Positions 1-10,102 of a stretch of DNA of 64,000 nt are shown here, in pieces. A program made the translations under genes and the position numbers. Source of the stretch: Gordonia spumicola (GTDB taxonomy: Bacteria > Actinomycetota > Actinomycetes > Mycobacteriales > Mycobacteriaceae); contig NZ_BJOV01000005.1 in NCBI RefSeq assembly GCF_009932475.1, forward strand, positions 1,488,001-1,552,000. Reading direction: 5' to 3'. The notes under the pieces were generated by a model. It saw only the letters and a program-made list of their open reading frames with translations, had not been told where the DNA came from and made no database searches. Each line of letters starts with the position of its first letter. Within the stretch, counting starts at the first letter, position 1.

Positions 1-293
1 CTGCGCACGGCGCGGACGGCCAACGACGCCGCCCCGATCGCCACGATGCCGAGTGCCAGGTAGTAGACGGTCGCCGCCCAGGTGAACCCGATGAACCCGA
101 TCGGCCGCGCCCACGAGGGATCGAGCGTGTCGCCGACCTGGAATGCGGCGGGGAGCGCCGCACCGAGCACCACGAGCACGGTCGTGGCGACGGCGGCGGG
201 CCACCCGGTGAGCCCGGGCGCCCGCACCAGTCGCCGGTACAGCCAGAACGTGACGAGTGCCGCGACGACGACCTCGACGATCGAACGGATCAC
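1..293 (-). CDS. Membrane protein, N-terminal fragment (3' end outside window)
   Basis: The reverse strand reads open from a GTG at 293 to the window edge. The start overlaps the pheT stop in a GTGA junction, so it is probably translationally coupled to pheT. The 97 visible residues hold three hydrophobic stretches (about residues 4-18, 32-50 and 66-90) separated by a short basic loop and a loop with a DPSW sequence, so this is an integral membrane segment. The arrangement resembles the membrane N-terminus of some actinobacterial metallophosphoesterases, but the catalytic part would lie outside the window and I cannot confirm it. Function unknown. Confidence 0.6.
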   Translation of the reverse strand, partial: MIRSIVEVVVAALVTFWLYRRLVRAPGLTGWPAAVATTVLVVLGAALPAAFQVGDTLDPSWARPIGFIGFTWAATVYYLALGIVAIGAASLAVRAVR

Positions 294-2770
294 CGCAGGC
301 GGGCTCCGACCGCGGTCGCCGCGTTCTCGACGGCGGCGAGCTTGGCGGCCGTCGCATCGTCCTCGGTGAGCGTGCGGTCGCCCGCGCGGAAGGTGAGCGC
401 GAACGTCAGGGACTTGTTGCCCTCGCCCACCTGCTCGCCGGTGAAGACGTCGAACAGGGCGATCGCCTCGAGCAGCTCGCCCGCGCCGTCACGCAGGGCG
501 TCGAGCACCTGCTGCGCCGGGACGTCGGACGCGACGACCACGTTCACGTCCTGCAGGACGGCGGGGAACGGGGAGACGGTCGGCGACGGCAGGACCTGCG
601 TCAACGGCAACGCGTCCACGTCGATCTCCACCGCGCACAGCCGCGGCGGCAGTCCGGCCCGTTCGAGGACGGCCGGATGCAGCTCGCCGGCGTGGCCGAC
701 GACGACGCCGTCGACTTCGAGGCGGGCACAGCGTCCCGGATGCCACGGCAAGGTGTCGTCGGCGACGAGGGTCAGCTCCACCCCGGCGGCCGACGCGATC
801 GAACGGGCCGCGGCGAACGCGTCGTAGGCGTCGGCGGCGCGACCCTTGCCCCACGGCCCCGCCGGATCGCGGAGGCCGGTCAGCACGGCGGCCGCATGCA
901 GCGGCTGACGCGGCAGCGATGCGTCGAGCGCCGCGAGGTCGTCGTCCGACGGACGGCCGGACACGTCGAGTGCGCCGACGGTCGGTCCCTGCCCTCCGCC
1001 GAGCACCACCTGTCCGATCGCGTACAGCGCGAGGTCGCGGCGTCCACGAGCGATGTTGCGAGCGGTCATCTCCAGCAGTCCCGGCAGCAGCGTGGTGTTG
1101 AGCTGCGGGCGGTCCGACTCCAGCGGGTTGAGCACCGACACGGTCGCACGCCGCGGATCGTCGTCGGCGAGGCCCCAGGTGTCGAAGACGCCCGCCGGCA
1201 TGAACGGGTACGGCAGCACCTCGATGAATCCGTCCGCCGCCAGCGCCACGCCGATCGCGCGGCGGCGTCGCTGGGCCCGAGTCAGCCCGGTGCCGCCCGG
1301 CGCGCGGGGCACCACCGCCGGAATGTCTTCGAGCCCCTCCAGACGCAGCACCTCCTCGACGAGGTCGGCGCGCTGACGCAGGTCGGGACGCCACGACGGC
1401 GGAGTCACCTGCAGCAGGTCGCCGGAGTCGTCGACGCCGCAGCCGACCTCACGCAGCCGCGCCACCGTGGTCCCCGCCGGGTAGCTCACGCCCGCGGTGA
1501 CGTCGGGCTGGTCGGCCGCGATGGCGATCGCCGCGATCGGCGCGGTCTCGACACGCACGTCGGCGAGCGCACCCGCCACCTGACCGCCGGCCAGCTCGAC
1601 GATCAGCGATGCGCCGCGGTCGGACGCCACCGCCGTCAGTTCGGGGTCGACCAGGCGCTCGAACCGCTTCTGCGCCTCCGAGCTCAACTTGTGGCGCTTT
1701 CCGGTGCGGAACACGCGGACCTGGTCGAAGTTGGCGGCTTCGAGCAGCACGTTCGTCGTCGCGTCGGTGACCTCGGTCGACGCGCCGCCCATGACACCGG
1801 CGAGCGCGATCGGACCGGAGTCGTCCGCGATGACGACGTCTTCGGGATCGAGGGTGCGCTGGACTCCGTCGAGCGTCTCGAGCGTCTCCCCCGGACGAGC
1901 CGACCGCACGGTCACCGTGCCCGTGACCTTGTCGGCGTCGAACGCGTGCAACGGCTGGCCGAGTTCGATCATCACGTAGTTGGTGACGTCGACGATCGCC
2001 GAGATCGGGCGAATCCCCGCGACCATGAGGCGCTTGGCGATCCACCACGGAGACGACGCGGTCGCGTCGACCCCGGTGATCACACGACCGGTGTAGCGGG
2101 TGGCCTCGCTGTCGGCGTCGATCGCGACCGGCCACGGCTCACGGTCCAGGGTTGCGGCGAGTGGCTCGCCCGGCAGTCCGGCATCCACGAACGGGACCGA
2201 GAAGGCGCTGGACAGCTCGCGGCCGAGTCCGCGCATCGAGAACGCGTAGCCGCGGTCGGGCGTCACGTTGACGTCGATGGCGACATCGCTCAGGCCGAGC
2301 ACCTCGCGGGCGTCGGCTCCCGGTTCTGCGGTCCCCGGCGTCAACACGAGGATGCCCGAGTGGTCGTTGCCGACGCCGAGTTCGGTGACCGAGCAGATCA
2401 TGCCGTCGGACGTCTTGCCGTACGTCTTGCGGGTCGCGATGGCGAACGGCCCCGGCAGCACCACGCCGGGCAGCGCGACGACGACGAGGTCGCCCACCGC
2501 GAAATTGCGTGCGCCGCAGACGATGTCGCGCGGCCCGTCCTCACCGACGTCCACCTGGCAGAAGCGGATCGGCTTCTTGAACTCGGTGAGCTCCTCGATG
2601 GCGGCGACGCGGCCGATCACCAGCGGGCCGGTGATCTCCGGGAACGGCTCGACGTCCTCGATCTCGAATCCGACGCGGACGAAGCCCGCGTCGATCTCGT
2701 CGATCGGGGCCGTCCACCCGGGGGCGCCGTTCTGCAGGACTTCGGTCAGCCAGGACTGTGGGAGTCGCAC
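290..2770 (-). CDS. pheT: Phenylalanine--tRNA ligase beta subunit
   Basis: Large subunit of the cytoplasmic alpha2-beta2 enzyme that charges tRNA-Phe. The protein is 826 residues, normal for the family. It begins VRLPQSWL at a GTG, the usual N-terminal sequence of PheT. An EMAP/OB-type tRNA-binding domain follows (about 40-155), then the B3/B4 editing region, B5, and a C-terminal ferredoxin-fold anticodon-binding domain (about last 95 residues, with SPFPAVLQDVNVVV). A longer reading frame extends upstream, but it runs into pheS in another frame, so GTG 2770 is preferred. It lies 34 nt downstream of pheS in the same transcript. It plays a housekeeping role and nothing is missing. Confidence 0.97.
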   Translation of the reverse strand: MRLPQSWLTEVLQNGAPGWTAPIDEIDAGFVRVGFEIEDVEPFPEITGPLVIGRVAAIEELTEFKKPIRFCQVDVGEDGPRDIVCGARNFAVGDLVVVALPGVVLPGPFAIATRKTYGKTSDGMICSVTELGVGNDHSGILVLTPGTAEPGADAREVLGLSDVAIDVNVTPDRGYAFSMRGLGRELSSAFSVPFVDAGLPGEPLAATLDREPWPVAIDADSEATRYTGRVITGVDATASSPWWIAKRLMVAGIRPISAIVDVTNYVMIELGQPLHAFDADKVTGTVTVRSARPGETLETLDGVQRTLDPEDVVIADDSGPIALAGVMGGASTEVTDATTNVLLEAANFDQVRVFRTGKRHKLSSEAQKRFERLVDPELTAVASDRGASLIVELAGGQVAGALADVRVETAPIAAIAIAADQPDVTAGVSYPAGTTVARLREVGCGVDDSGDLLQVTPPSWRPDLRQRADLVEEVLRLEGLEDIPAVVPRAPGGTGLTRAQRRRRAIGVALAADGFIEVLPYPFMPAGVFDTWGLADDDPRRATVSVLNPLESDRPQLNTTLLPGLLEMTARNIARGRRDLALYAIGQVVLGGGQGPTVGALDVSGRPSDDDLAALDASLPRQPLHAAAVLTGLRDPAGPWGKGRAADAYDAFAAARSIASAAGVELTLVADDTLPWHPGRCARLEVDGVVVGHAGELHPAVLERAGLPPRLCAVEIDVDALPLTQVLPSPTVSPFPAVLQDVNVVVASDVPAQQVLDALRDGAGELLEAIALFDVFTGEQVGEGNKSLTFALTFRAGDRTLTEDDATAAKLAAVENAATAVGARLR

Positions 2771-2804
2771 GGGGTAACCAATCTTCTTTCGTGTCGAGCG
2801 GGTC

Positions 2805-3919
<1,115 letters not shown>

Positions 3920-4011
3920 GTCGACCGCCCGACGCGCCCACGGACGTGGTCGTTCGCGGCGACACGTCGGACGTTCGATCGACAGGTGCCAAACCGGCAC
4001 ATCACCCGCGA

Positions 4012-4017
4012 TAGGGT
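4012..4017 (+). promoter_or_regulatory. Candidate -10 box of first RCC1 kinase gene
   Basis: TAGGGT matches TANNNT. It lies 35 nt before the GTG start, which has its own Shine-Dalgarno (GAGGGGAG near 4037-4045), so the mRNA would have a short leader. Confidence 0.35.
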
Positions 4018-4052
4018 CGTTTCGATCATCGCCGAACGAGGGGAGCATTGGC

Positions 4053-6254
4053 GTGCCAGCACAACCCGGAAGTCTCATCGCCGGATACCGAGTCGTGTCG
4101 TTGTTGGGCTCGGGCGGGATGGGCGACGTGTACGTCGTCGAGAATCCCCAGCTGCAGCGTCGGGAGGCGATGAAGGTGATCTCCGTCGCCGGCGCGTCGA
4201 ATCCTGACTTCCAGGAGCGTTTCGCGAATGAGGCGCGCACCGCGGCGTCGCTCGACCATCCGAGCATCATCACCGTCCACAGCTACGGTGTCAGCGAACC
4301 CGATGCGACCGCTACCAGCGGACTCCCCTGGTTCACGATGTCGTATCTCGACGGCCCTGACCTGGCGTCGACCCGACTGACGCCGACCGAGACGATCGAC
4401 GCGATCGCCCAGGTCGCGTCGGCCCTCGACTACGCGCACGGCAGGTCGGTGATCCACCGCGATGTGAAGCCCGCCAACATCGTCATCACCCGCGACGGGC
4501 AGGGCAGGCTCGCGCGGGCCGTCATGCTCGACTTCGGCATCGCCAAACTCGCCGACTCCCCACAGCTCACGGCCATGAACTCGGTCGTCGGAACGATGGC
4601 GTACACGGCGCCCGAGATCATCTCCGGCCACCCGGCGTCCCCGCGGTCGGACCAGTACTCGCTCGCCTGCAGCGTGTACGACGTCCTGGTCGGCCACGCA
4701 CCGTTCCGCGCCGACACCGCGACCGCCCTGATGATGGCGCACGTCCAGCAGCCACCGCCGCCCCTCGGCCAGGAGCGGCCCGACCTCGCCGCGCTCGGAC
4801 CGGTCATCGCGAGGGCTATGGCGAAGGACCCCGCCGCGCGGTTCCCGACCTGCGAGGCGTTCGCCGTCGAACTGCGGCGGGCACTCACCCAGACCGCGGC
4901 CGGGACCGCGACGTCGATCGCGCACACTCCGTTCCCGACGCCCGTGCCCTCGCCAGTCCAGCCCGGACCGTCGTCGGCCCCACTCCATCCGGCCCCGCTC
5001 CATCCGGCGCCGCCGTTCTCGCAGCCCGGCTTCGTGGCCGCCCCGAAGAAGAACCGACGCGGACTGTGGATCGGACTCGCCGCGGCGGTCGTCGTCCTGC
5101 TGGCCGTCGCGGGCGGCACTTGGGCACTGTTGGCGGGTTCGGACGATCCCGGTCCCGACGCTCCCGTCGGGCCGCAGCTGGCGACCGCGTTCGGGACCAC
5201 GTGCGCCGTCACGGACGGACAGGTCGCGTGCTGGGGCCGGAACGACACCGGACAGTTGGGCGACGGGACCACGTCGCCGCGATCGGTCCCCCGGACCATC
5301 GACAGTTTGAAGAACGTCCGATCGATCGCGCTGGGCGGCTTCACGTCCAAGGACTCGGGCACCCCGGTCACGGCCTGTGCCGCCGCCGACGGAAAGGCGT
5401 ACTGCTGGGGCTACGACGGATCTGCCGAAGTCGGCGACGGCGCCAAGACGGTCACCCCGCGCACCTCGCCGTTCCAGGTCCCGGGGTTGGACAACGTCAC
5501 CCAGGTGACGACGAACTACGGCTCGACCTGCGCCATCGCCGACGGCTCTCTCTACTGCTGGGGCTTCGCGAAGTGGGGCCAGCTTGGGATCGGGACGCCG
5601 ACCGCCGACTCCGTCGCGACGCCGACCAAGGTCGCGCTCGACGGTGTGACCTCGGTCAAGACCAGCGCCGGATCGACGTGCGCGATCGCGAACGGCGACC
5701 TGTACTGCTGGGGAAGCAACACGTCCGGCCAGCTCGGCAACGGCAGCGACACCCAGGTGAACACTCCCGCCAAGGTGCCGGGACTGTCCGACGTGACCGC
5801 GGTCGACATCGGTCAGAGCAGCTACATCGCGTCGGACAAGTCGATCGCATACAACCGCAACACGTGCGCCGCCGCGAGCGGCAAGCTCTACTGCTGGGGT
5901 CAGAAGGTCGGCGGCGTCGCCGCGAGCAAGACTCCGGTCCAGGTCAACGGAGTCCCCGACCCGGCGATCATCGCCAGCAACGCGAGCACCACGTGCGTGG
6001 CGACGACCGACGGCGACCTGTACTGCTGGGGTTACAACAAGTACGGACAGGCGGGCACCGGGAACACCGAGGACGTGTCGCTGCCCGTCAAGGTGACCGC
6101 GGTGTCCGACGTCGACCAGCTGACGACGAGTTGGAGTTCGACGTGCGTGCGCGCGAAGTCGACAGTCCAATGTTGGGGCTACGCGGCGAAGGGGCAGCTG
6201 GGACCGGCCGCCACGGGCGAGAGTTCCGTCACTCCGGTGACAGTCCCGTTGTGA
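4053..6254 (+). CDS. Transmembrane Ser/Thr protein kinase with RCC1-like propeller (copy 1)
   Basis: Protein of 733 residues with a cytoplasmic Hanks-type kinase domain (about 10-275), a Pro/Ala-rich linker, one membrane span (about 338-361) and an outer domain to the C-terminus. Kinase residues are intact: glycine loop LGSGGMG at 18-24, Lys41 in AMK, HRD with Asp137, DFG with Asp160, and a Thr-rich activation loop before APE. The outer domain has seven repeats of the RCC1/ATS1 type with a YCWG signature. Each repeat carries a cysteine pair in the pattern TC-x8/9-CWG, so a seven-blade propeller with one disulfide per blade is likely. The start is GTG 4053 after a good Shine-Dalgarno. The next gene is a close paralogue. 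The ligand is unknown; a sensor role is inferred by analogy to mycobacterial PknD, which has a different (NHL) propeller. Confidence 0.93.
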   Translation: MPAQPGSLIAGYRVVSLLGSGGMGDVYVVENPQLQRREAMKVISVAGASNPDFQERFANEARTAASLDHPSIITVHSYGVSEPDATATSGLPWFTMSYLDGPDLASTRLTPTETIDAIAQVASALDYAHGRSVIHRDVKPANIVITRDGQGRLARAVMLDFGIAKLADSPQLTAMNSVVGTMAYTAPEIISGHPASPRSDQYSLACSVYDVLVGHAPFRADTATALMMAHVQQPPPPLGQERPDLAALGPVIARAMAKDPAARFPTCEAFAVELRRALTQTAAGTATSIAHTPFPTPVPSPVQPGPSSAPLHPAPLHPAPPFSQPGFVAAPKKNRRGLWIGLAAAVVVLLAVAGGTWALLAGSDDPGPDAPVGPQLATAFGTTCAVTDGQVACWGRNDTGQLGDGTTSPRSVPRTIDSLKNVRSIALGGFTSKDSGTPVTACAAADGKAYCWGYDGSAEVGDGAKTVTPRTSPFQVPGLDNVTQVTTNYGSTCAIADGSLYCWGFAKWGQLGIGTPTADSVATPTKVALDGVTSVKTSAGSTCAIANGDLYCWGSNTSGQLGNGSDTQVNTPAKVPGLSDVTAVDIGQSSYIASDKSIAYNRNTCAAASGKLYCWGQKVGGVAASKTPVQVNGVPDPAIIASNASTTCVATTDGDLYCWGYNKYGQAGTGNTEDVSLPVKVTAVSDVDQLTTSWSSTCVRAKSTVQCWGYAAKGQLGPAATGESSVTPVTVPL

Positions 6255-6312
6255 CGAGTCGTCCACGGCTCACCGCTTAGGCCAGTCGAACGACTCCAGT
6301 CGGACCAACGGT

Positions 6313-6318
6313 CTACTC
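6313..6318 (+). promoter_or_regulatory. Candidate -10 box of second RCC1 kinase gene
   Basis: TACTCT in the 102-nt gap between the kinase paralogues fits TANNNT and lies 38 nt before the GTG start. The second gene may therefore have its own promoter rather than depend only on read-through. Confidence 0.35.
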
Positions 6319-6356
6319 TGAACGAATTCACGCCCGCCCTTCGAAAGGACCTCGAC

Positions 6357-8687
6357 GTGCCTGTGCAGCCGGGAAACACCATCGCCGGATACCGAGTGGT
6401 CTCACTGCTCGGTTCGGGCGGAATGGGTGAGGTGTACCTCGTCGAGAACGAGCAGTTGCAGCGCCGCGAGGCGATGAAGGTCATCTCGGTCGCCGGGGCG
6501 TCCAACCCCGACTTCCAGCAGCGCTTCACCAATGAGGCGCGCACCGCGGCGTCGCTCGACCACCCGAGCATCATCACGATCCACAACCACGGCATCACCG
6601 ACGAGTCGCCGTGGTACACGATGTCGTACCTGGAGGGACCCGACCTCGCGTCGACCCGTCTCACGCCCGCCGAACTGGGCACGGTCCTCACCCAGGTCGG
6701 CGACGCCCTCGACTACGCGCACGAGCATCACGTCGTCCACCGAGACATCAAGCCCGCGAACATCGTCGTCACCCGCGGTGCCGACGGCGGGATCCGACGC
6801 GCGGTGGTCCTCGACTTCGGCATCGCCAAACTCGCCAACTCGCCCCAGCTGACGGCGATGAACTCGATCGTCGGGACGATGACGTACACGGCCCCGGAGA
6901 TCATCAGCGGCGAGCAGGCCGGTCCGGCCGCCGACCAGTACTCACTGGCCTGCGCGGCCTACCAGATCCTCGCGGGCGAGGCTCCGTTCGTAGCCGAGAC
7001 CGCGACCGCACTCATGATGGCGCACGTGCAGAAGCCCGCACCGCAGCTCGCCGCGCTGCGACCCGACCTCGGCGCGGTCGGCGCCGTCCTCCAGCGCGGA
7101 ATGGCGAAGAACCCTCGTGAGCGCTTCCCCGACTGTCGGGCGTTCGCCGCGGAGTTCAACCGCGCGCTCGCCACCACGGGTGCGGGGACGCAGACCACCG
7201 TGGCTCCCGTCCCGGCCGCGGGCTTCGGCAATCCCTCCGGGTCCAACTCGTTCAGCCCGATCCCGCAGCAGCAGTCCGGGTTCGGACAGCAGGCGTACGG
7301 ATCGGGGCCGCAGCACCCGTCCCCCGGTCAGTTCCAGTCGGGCCCCCAGTTCCAATCCGGTCCGCAGTTCCAGTCCGGTCCGCAGTTCCCGCCACCGAAC
7401 CAGTACGGGCAGCAGCAGCCGTACGGCGCGTTCGGTCCCGGCGGACCGGTCCAGCGAAAGAGCCGGAAGCCGCTGTACATCGGGCTGGCAGTCGCGGCAG
7501 TGCTCGCGGTCCTCATCCCGGTCGGCGTCTTCGTGATCCCCGGCCTGCTCGGCTCGTCGTCCGACTCGCCGAGCGTCACGTACACCGGCCCGATCGCCGC
7601 GAGTGCCGCGGGGACCACGTGCATGACGGACTCGAAGAAGGATCTCTACTGCTGGGGCGCCAACGACCACGGTCAGGTCGGCACCGGCGGACAGTCCGAC
7701 GTCGGCGCCCCGACCAAGATCGACGGCCTCAGCGATGTGACCGCGGTGGCCGTCGGCGGATACCAGTCGACCGAGTACACGCGCATCACGACGTGCGTCG
7801 CGGCGTCCGGCGACGCCTACTGCTGGGGAGCCAACCTGTTCGGACAGATCGGCGACGGCACCGACGACGACCAGTCGCGTCCCACGAAGGTCCCCGGCCT
7901 CGGCAAGGTGACCGCCGTCGCGACGTCGTGGGACTCGACATGCGCGATCTCCGACGGCGATGTCTTCTGCTGGGGAGACAACGGCCTGGGCCAGCTCGGC
8001 AACGGCACGACATCGGCGAACAAGACGCCGACGAAGGTCGCGGGCGTCAGCAACGCGACGTCGATCGCGGCGAGCGAGGGCAGCGTGTGCGCCGTCGCCG
8101 ACAAGTCGCTGTACTGCTGGGGCATCAACCGCGACGGCCAGTTCGGAACCGGAGGCTCGGACAGCACCGAGTCGCCCGAGAAGGTCACCACGCTCAGCGA
8201 CGTGTCGTATGTGTCGATGGGTGCGGGCCGGTCCGGCGGAAGCGACACGTCGGACGGCACCGCGTTCGCGAACACCTGCGTCATCGCGAGCGGCGACGTC
8301 TACTGCATGGGAGCCAACGGCAGCGGGCAGCTCGGTGACGGTTCGACGTCGCCCAGCTCGTCACCGCGCAAGATCGACGGCATCTCGGATGCGACGACCG
8401 TGGCCGTCGACATCGGCAGCGTGTGCGCGACCGCGGACGGCGAGGTGAAGTGCTGGGGCAACAACAAGTTCGGCCAGCTCGGCAACGGCACCACGTCGAA
8501 CGTCGAGAAGCCGAACGTCGTCACCGGCGTGAGCGGCGTCCAGCAGATCACCACCGGGTGGAGCGTGACGTGCGCGATCGCCGGCGACAGCCGCTACTGC
8601 TGGGGAGCCAACTCCAGCAGTCGCCTCGGCCGTCCCGACGTGACCACTGACGAGCAGACGACCCCGCTGGAGATCAAGCTCGGGTAG
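6357..8687 (+). CDS. Transmembrane Ser/Thr protein kinase with RCC1-like propeller (copy 2)
   Basis: Protein of 776 residues and a tandem paralogue of the previous kinase; the first 70 residues are nearly the same. The kinase core (about 10-270) is complete: LGSGGMG loop, Lys41, HRD Asp130, DFG Asp153, and activation loop TAMNSIVGTMTYTAPE. The linker is longer and rich in Gln, Pro and Ser, with three tandem QFQSGP units. One membrane span follows (about 372-397). The C-terminal half has seven RCC1-type repeats, each again with a paired cysteine (TC...YCWG; one blade reads YCMG). The GTG start at 6357 has a GAAAGGA ribosome site. Divergence in the linker but conservation of all 14 outer cysteines argues that both copies are functional. 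Confidence 0.93.
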   Translation: MPVQPGNTIAGYRVVSLLGSGGMGEVYLVENEQLQRREAMKVISVAGASNPDFQQRFTNEARTAASLDHPSIITIHNHGITDESPWYTMSYLEGPDLASTRLTPAELGTVLTQVGDALDYAHEHHVVHRDIKPANIVVTRGADGGIRRAVVLDFGIAKLANSPQLTAMNSIVGTMTYTAPEIISGEQAGPAADQYSLACAAYQILAGEAPFVAETATALMMAHVQKPAPQLAALRPDLGAVGAVLQRGMAKNPRERFPDCRAFAAEFNRALATTGAGTQTTVAPVPAAGFGNPSGSNSFSPIPQQQSGFGQQAYGSGPQHPSPGQFQSGPQFQSGPQFQSGPQFPPPNQYGQQQPYGAFGPGGPVQRKSRKPLYIGLAVAAVLAVLIPVGVFVIPGLLGSSSDSPSVTYTGPIAASAAGTTCMTDSKKDLYCWGANDHGQVGTGGQSDVGAPTKIDGLSDVTAVAVGGYQSTEYTRITTCVAASGDAYCWGANLFGQIGDGTDDDQSRPTKVPGLGKVTAVATSWDSTCAISDGDVFCWGDNGLGQLGNGTTSANKTPTKVAGVSNATSIAASEGSVCAVADKSLYCWGINRDGQFGTGGSDSTESPEKVTTLSDVSYVSMGAGRSGGSDTSDGTAFANTCVIASGDVYCMGANGSGQLGDGSTSPSSSPRKIDGISDATTVAVDIGSVCATADGEVKCWGNNKFGQLGNGTTSNVEKPNVVTGVSGVQQITTGWSVTCAIAGDSRYCWGANSSSRLGRPDVTTDEQTTPLEIKLG
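7329..7382 (+). repeat. Three tandem 18-bp coding repeats (QFQSGP)
   Basis: Three near-identical 18-bp units encode QFQSGP in the juxtamembrane linker of the second kinase and are followed by a partial fourth unit (CAGTTC). They lengthen the flexible linker relative to the first kinase. Confidence 0.85.
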
Positions 8688-8717
8688 CGACCTAGTGTCC
8701 TAAACTGGAATCTCACC

Positions 8718-8764
8718 GGTGGTTGAGCCGGGCCGGAGCGATAGCGGAGGCCCGTGTCGAAACC
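8718..8764 (+). repeat. Dispersed intergenic repeat unit A (forward)
   Basis: A 47-nt unit starting GGTGGTTGAGCCG, with a GGAGCGATAGCGGAGG core, and ending GTGTCGAAACC. It is nearly the exact reverse complement of 8875-8922, so the two form an inverted pair about 110 nt apart in the 387-nt gap 8688-9074. Related units occur at 28274-28322 and 28349-28396. I see no gene in this gap. Confidence 0.8.
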
Positions 8765-8874
8765 TGGTGAGGTCGGCTGAAACTCAGTGACAGCGTCAAA
8801 CGAAATTACTGGTCACACCTGTTTCGTGGTAACGATTCAACAGTAGCTGGACCGCAGTTCCAGCGAATGTCGCC

Positions 8875-8922
8875 GGGTTTCGACGCGGCCCTCCGCTATC
8901 GCTCCGGCCCGGCTCAACCACC
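8875..8922 (-). repeat. Dispersed intergenic repeat unit B (reverse)
   Basis: Inverted copy of the 8718-8764 unit; only a few positions differ. The two arms could form a large cruciform or RNA hairpin. The DNA between the arms (8765-8874) and up to 9012 shows no convincing reading frame; it is less GC-rich and has no clear motif. Confidence 0.8.
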
Positions 8923-9012
8923 ATTGGGGCGCGAATACTTATTCAACGGATTAACGATTCGGGACACTAACGGCCGTTCGACTCCGGGACGGATGCGCAG
9001 AAAACCCCACCG

Positions 9013-9065
9013 ACGACACGACCCGCGACGAACGTTCTCTGAACGTTCGTCGCGGGTCGTGTCGT
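9013..9065. terminator. Strong hairpin, likely bidirectional terminator
   Basis: Perfect inverted repeat with 25-nt arms (9013-9037 and 9041-9065) and a 3-nt TCT loop, lying between the convergent kinase gene (plus) and iron-binding protein gene (minus). There is no long T tract. The inner 19 nt of each arm (CGACCCGCGACGAACGTTC) recur around the start codon of the methyltransferase gene at 13880-13922. Confidence 0.75.
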
Positions 9066-9074
9066 TCGCGGGTG

Positions 9075-10058
9075 CTACTTGACCGCGGCGATCGCCGGGG
9101 TCAGCTTGTCGAGCAGGGCCGGCACCGACAACGCCGACGGCGTGTTGAGGCCGAAGATGTCGACATACGACATCCAGGCGACGGCGCCGTTGCGGACCGA
9201 GGTCAGCGACTTGTACGACGGCAGGTTCTGCAGCGTGTTCTTCAGTTCGTCCGAGACCGCGGCGATGACCAGCAGGTCCGAGTCGAGGATCTGGACGTTC
9301 TCGGGGCTCACCTGGAAACGCGACGCGCCCTCGGCCTTGGCCCTGTCGACCTGCGCCTGCGGGAAGCGCAGTCCGAGTTCACCGAACAGCGCGGCGGCGC
9401 CGTCGTTGTCGTCGGCGAGCAGGGTGATCATGGTCGGCGTCTGGAACGCTGCGAACGAGTACGTCTTGCCCGCCAAACCGGGGTTGTCGGCCTTGATCGC
9501 GGCGATCTTCTCGTCGATCGAGGTCTTCACCGCGGCGGCCTCGTCCTCCTTGCGGAGGGCGGTCCCGGCCGCGGTGAGCAGGTCCTGCCACGAGTCGACC
9601 TGGCCCTTGCCGACCGCGGCGATCACCGGGATGCCCGTGTCCTGCAGCTTCTTGAGGGTCGCGGCGTCGGTGGTGCTGCCCTGGGTGAAGATCACGTCCG
9701 GGTCGAGATCCGCGATCTGGGTGACGATGTCCTTCTTGACGTCGATCTCCCGGCCGTCGCCGACCTTGCCCTCGAGCCACGGCGCCCGCGCCTGCGTCGT
9801 CGCCTTGACGGCGTCGTAGTAGGCGACCGGCTGTTCGCCGAGCGCGATCACCGTCTCGGTCCACTGCGAGCCGATGGTGACGATCTTGTGCGGGGTTCCG
9901 TCGATGGTGACGGGGCCGTTGGCGGTCTGGACCTGGACCGAGCCGGATGCGTCGTCGGACGACCCGTCGTCGGTGGATCCGCAGGCGCCGACGGCGGCGA
10001 CCGCCGTCACGGCGGCCAGTGCGACGACGGCGCGCCGCGTGATGATGCTGACCTTCAT
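9075..10058 (-). CDS. Fe3+-siderophore ABC transporter substrate-binding lipoprotein
   Basis: Predicted 327-residue lipoprotein. The N-terminus has a basic start, a hydrophobic stretch and a VGAC lipobox with Cys26. The rest reads as a type III (FecB/FepB) binding protein, with HKIVTIGSQWTETVIALGEQPVAYY near the front and a DPDVIFTQGSTTD segment. ATG 10058 is chosen because it leaves a normal lipoprotein signal and has AAGGAG 11 nt upstream. It captures a ferric siderophore outside the membrane and hands it to the permease pair encoded just upstream on the same strand. Its own IdeR-type box at 10103-10121 indicates iron repression separate from the permease promoter. The exact siderophore cannot be told from the sequence. 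Confidence 0.9.
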   Translation of the reverse strand: MKVSIITRRAVVALAAVTAVAAVGACGSTDDGSSDDASGSVQVQTANGPVTIDGTPHKIVTIGSQWTETVIALGEQPVAYYDAVKATTQARAPWLEGKVGDGREIDVKKDIVTQIADLDPDVIFTQGSTTDAATLKKLQDTGIPVIAAVGKGQVDSWQDLLTAAGTALRKEDEAAAVKTSIDEKIAAIKADNPGLAGKTYSFAAFQTPTMITLLADDNDGAAALFGELGLRFPQAQVDRAKAEGASRFQVSPENVQILDSDLLVIAAVSDELKNTLQNLPSYKSLTSVRNGAVAWMSYVDIFGLNTPSALSVPALLDKLTPAIAAVK

Positions 10059-10102
10059 GTGGGTGGTGACTCCTTGTGCTCCACACTCCACAGATTTGTG
10101 AA

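Noticed and set aside
7329..7382. Tandem 18-bp repeats that might suggest a CRISPR-like array
   Set aside because: They are directly adjacent without spacers and encode QFQSGP in frame inside a kinase linker.
8867..9082. Open frame of 71 codons on the plus strand in the kinase/binding-protein gap
   Set aside because: It is made of the reverse repeat unit and the terminator hairpin, has no ribosome site and no family resemblance.
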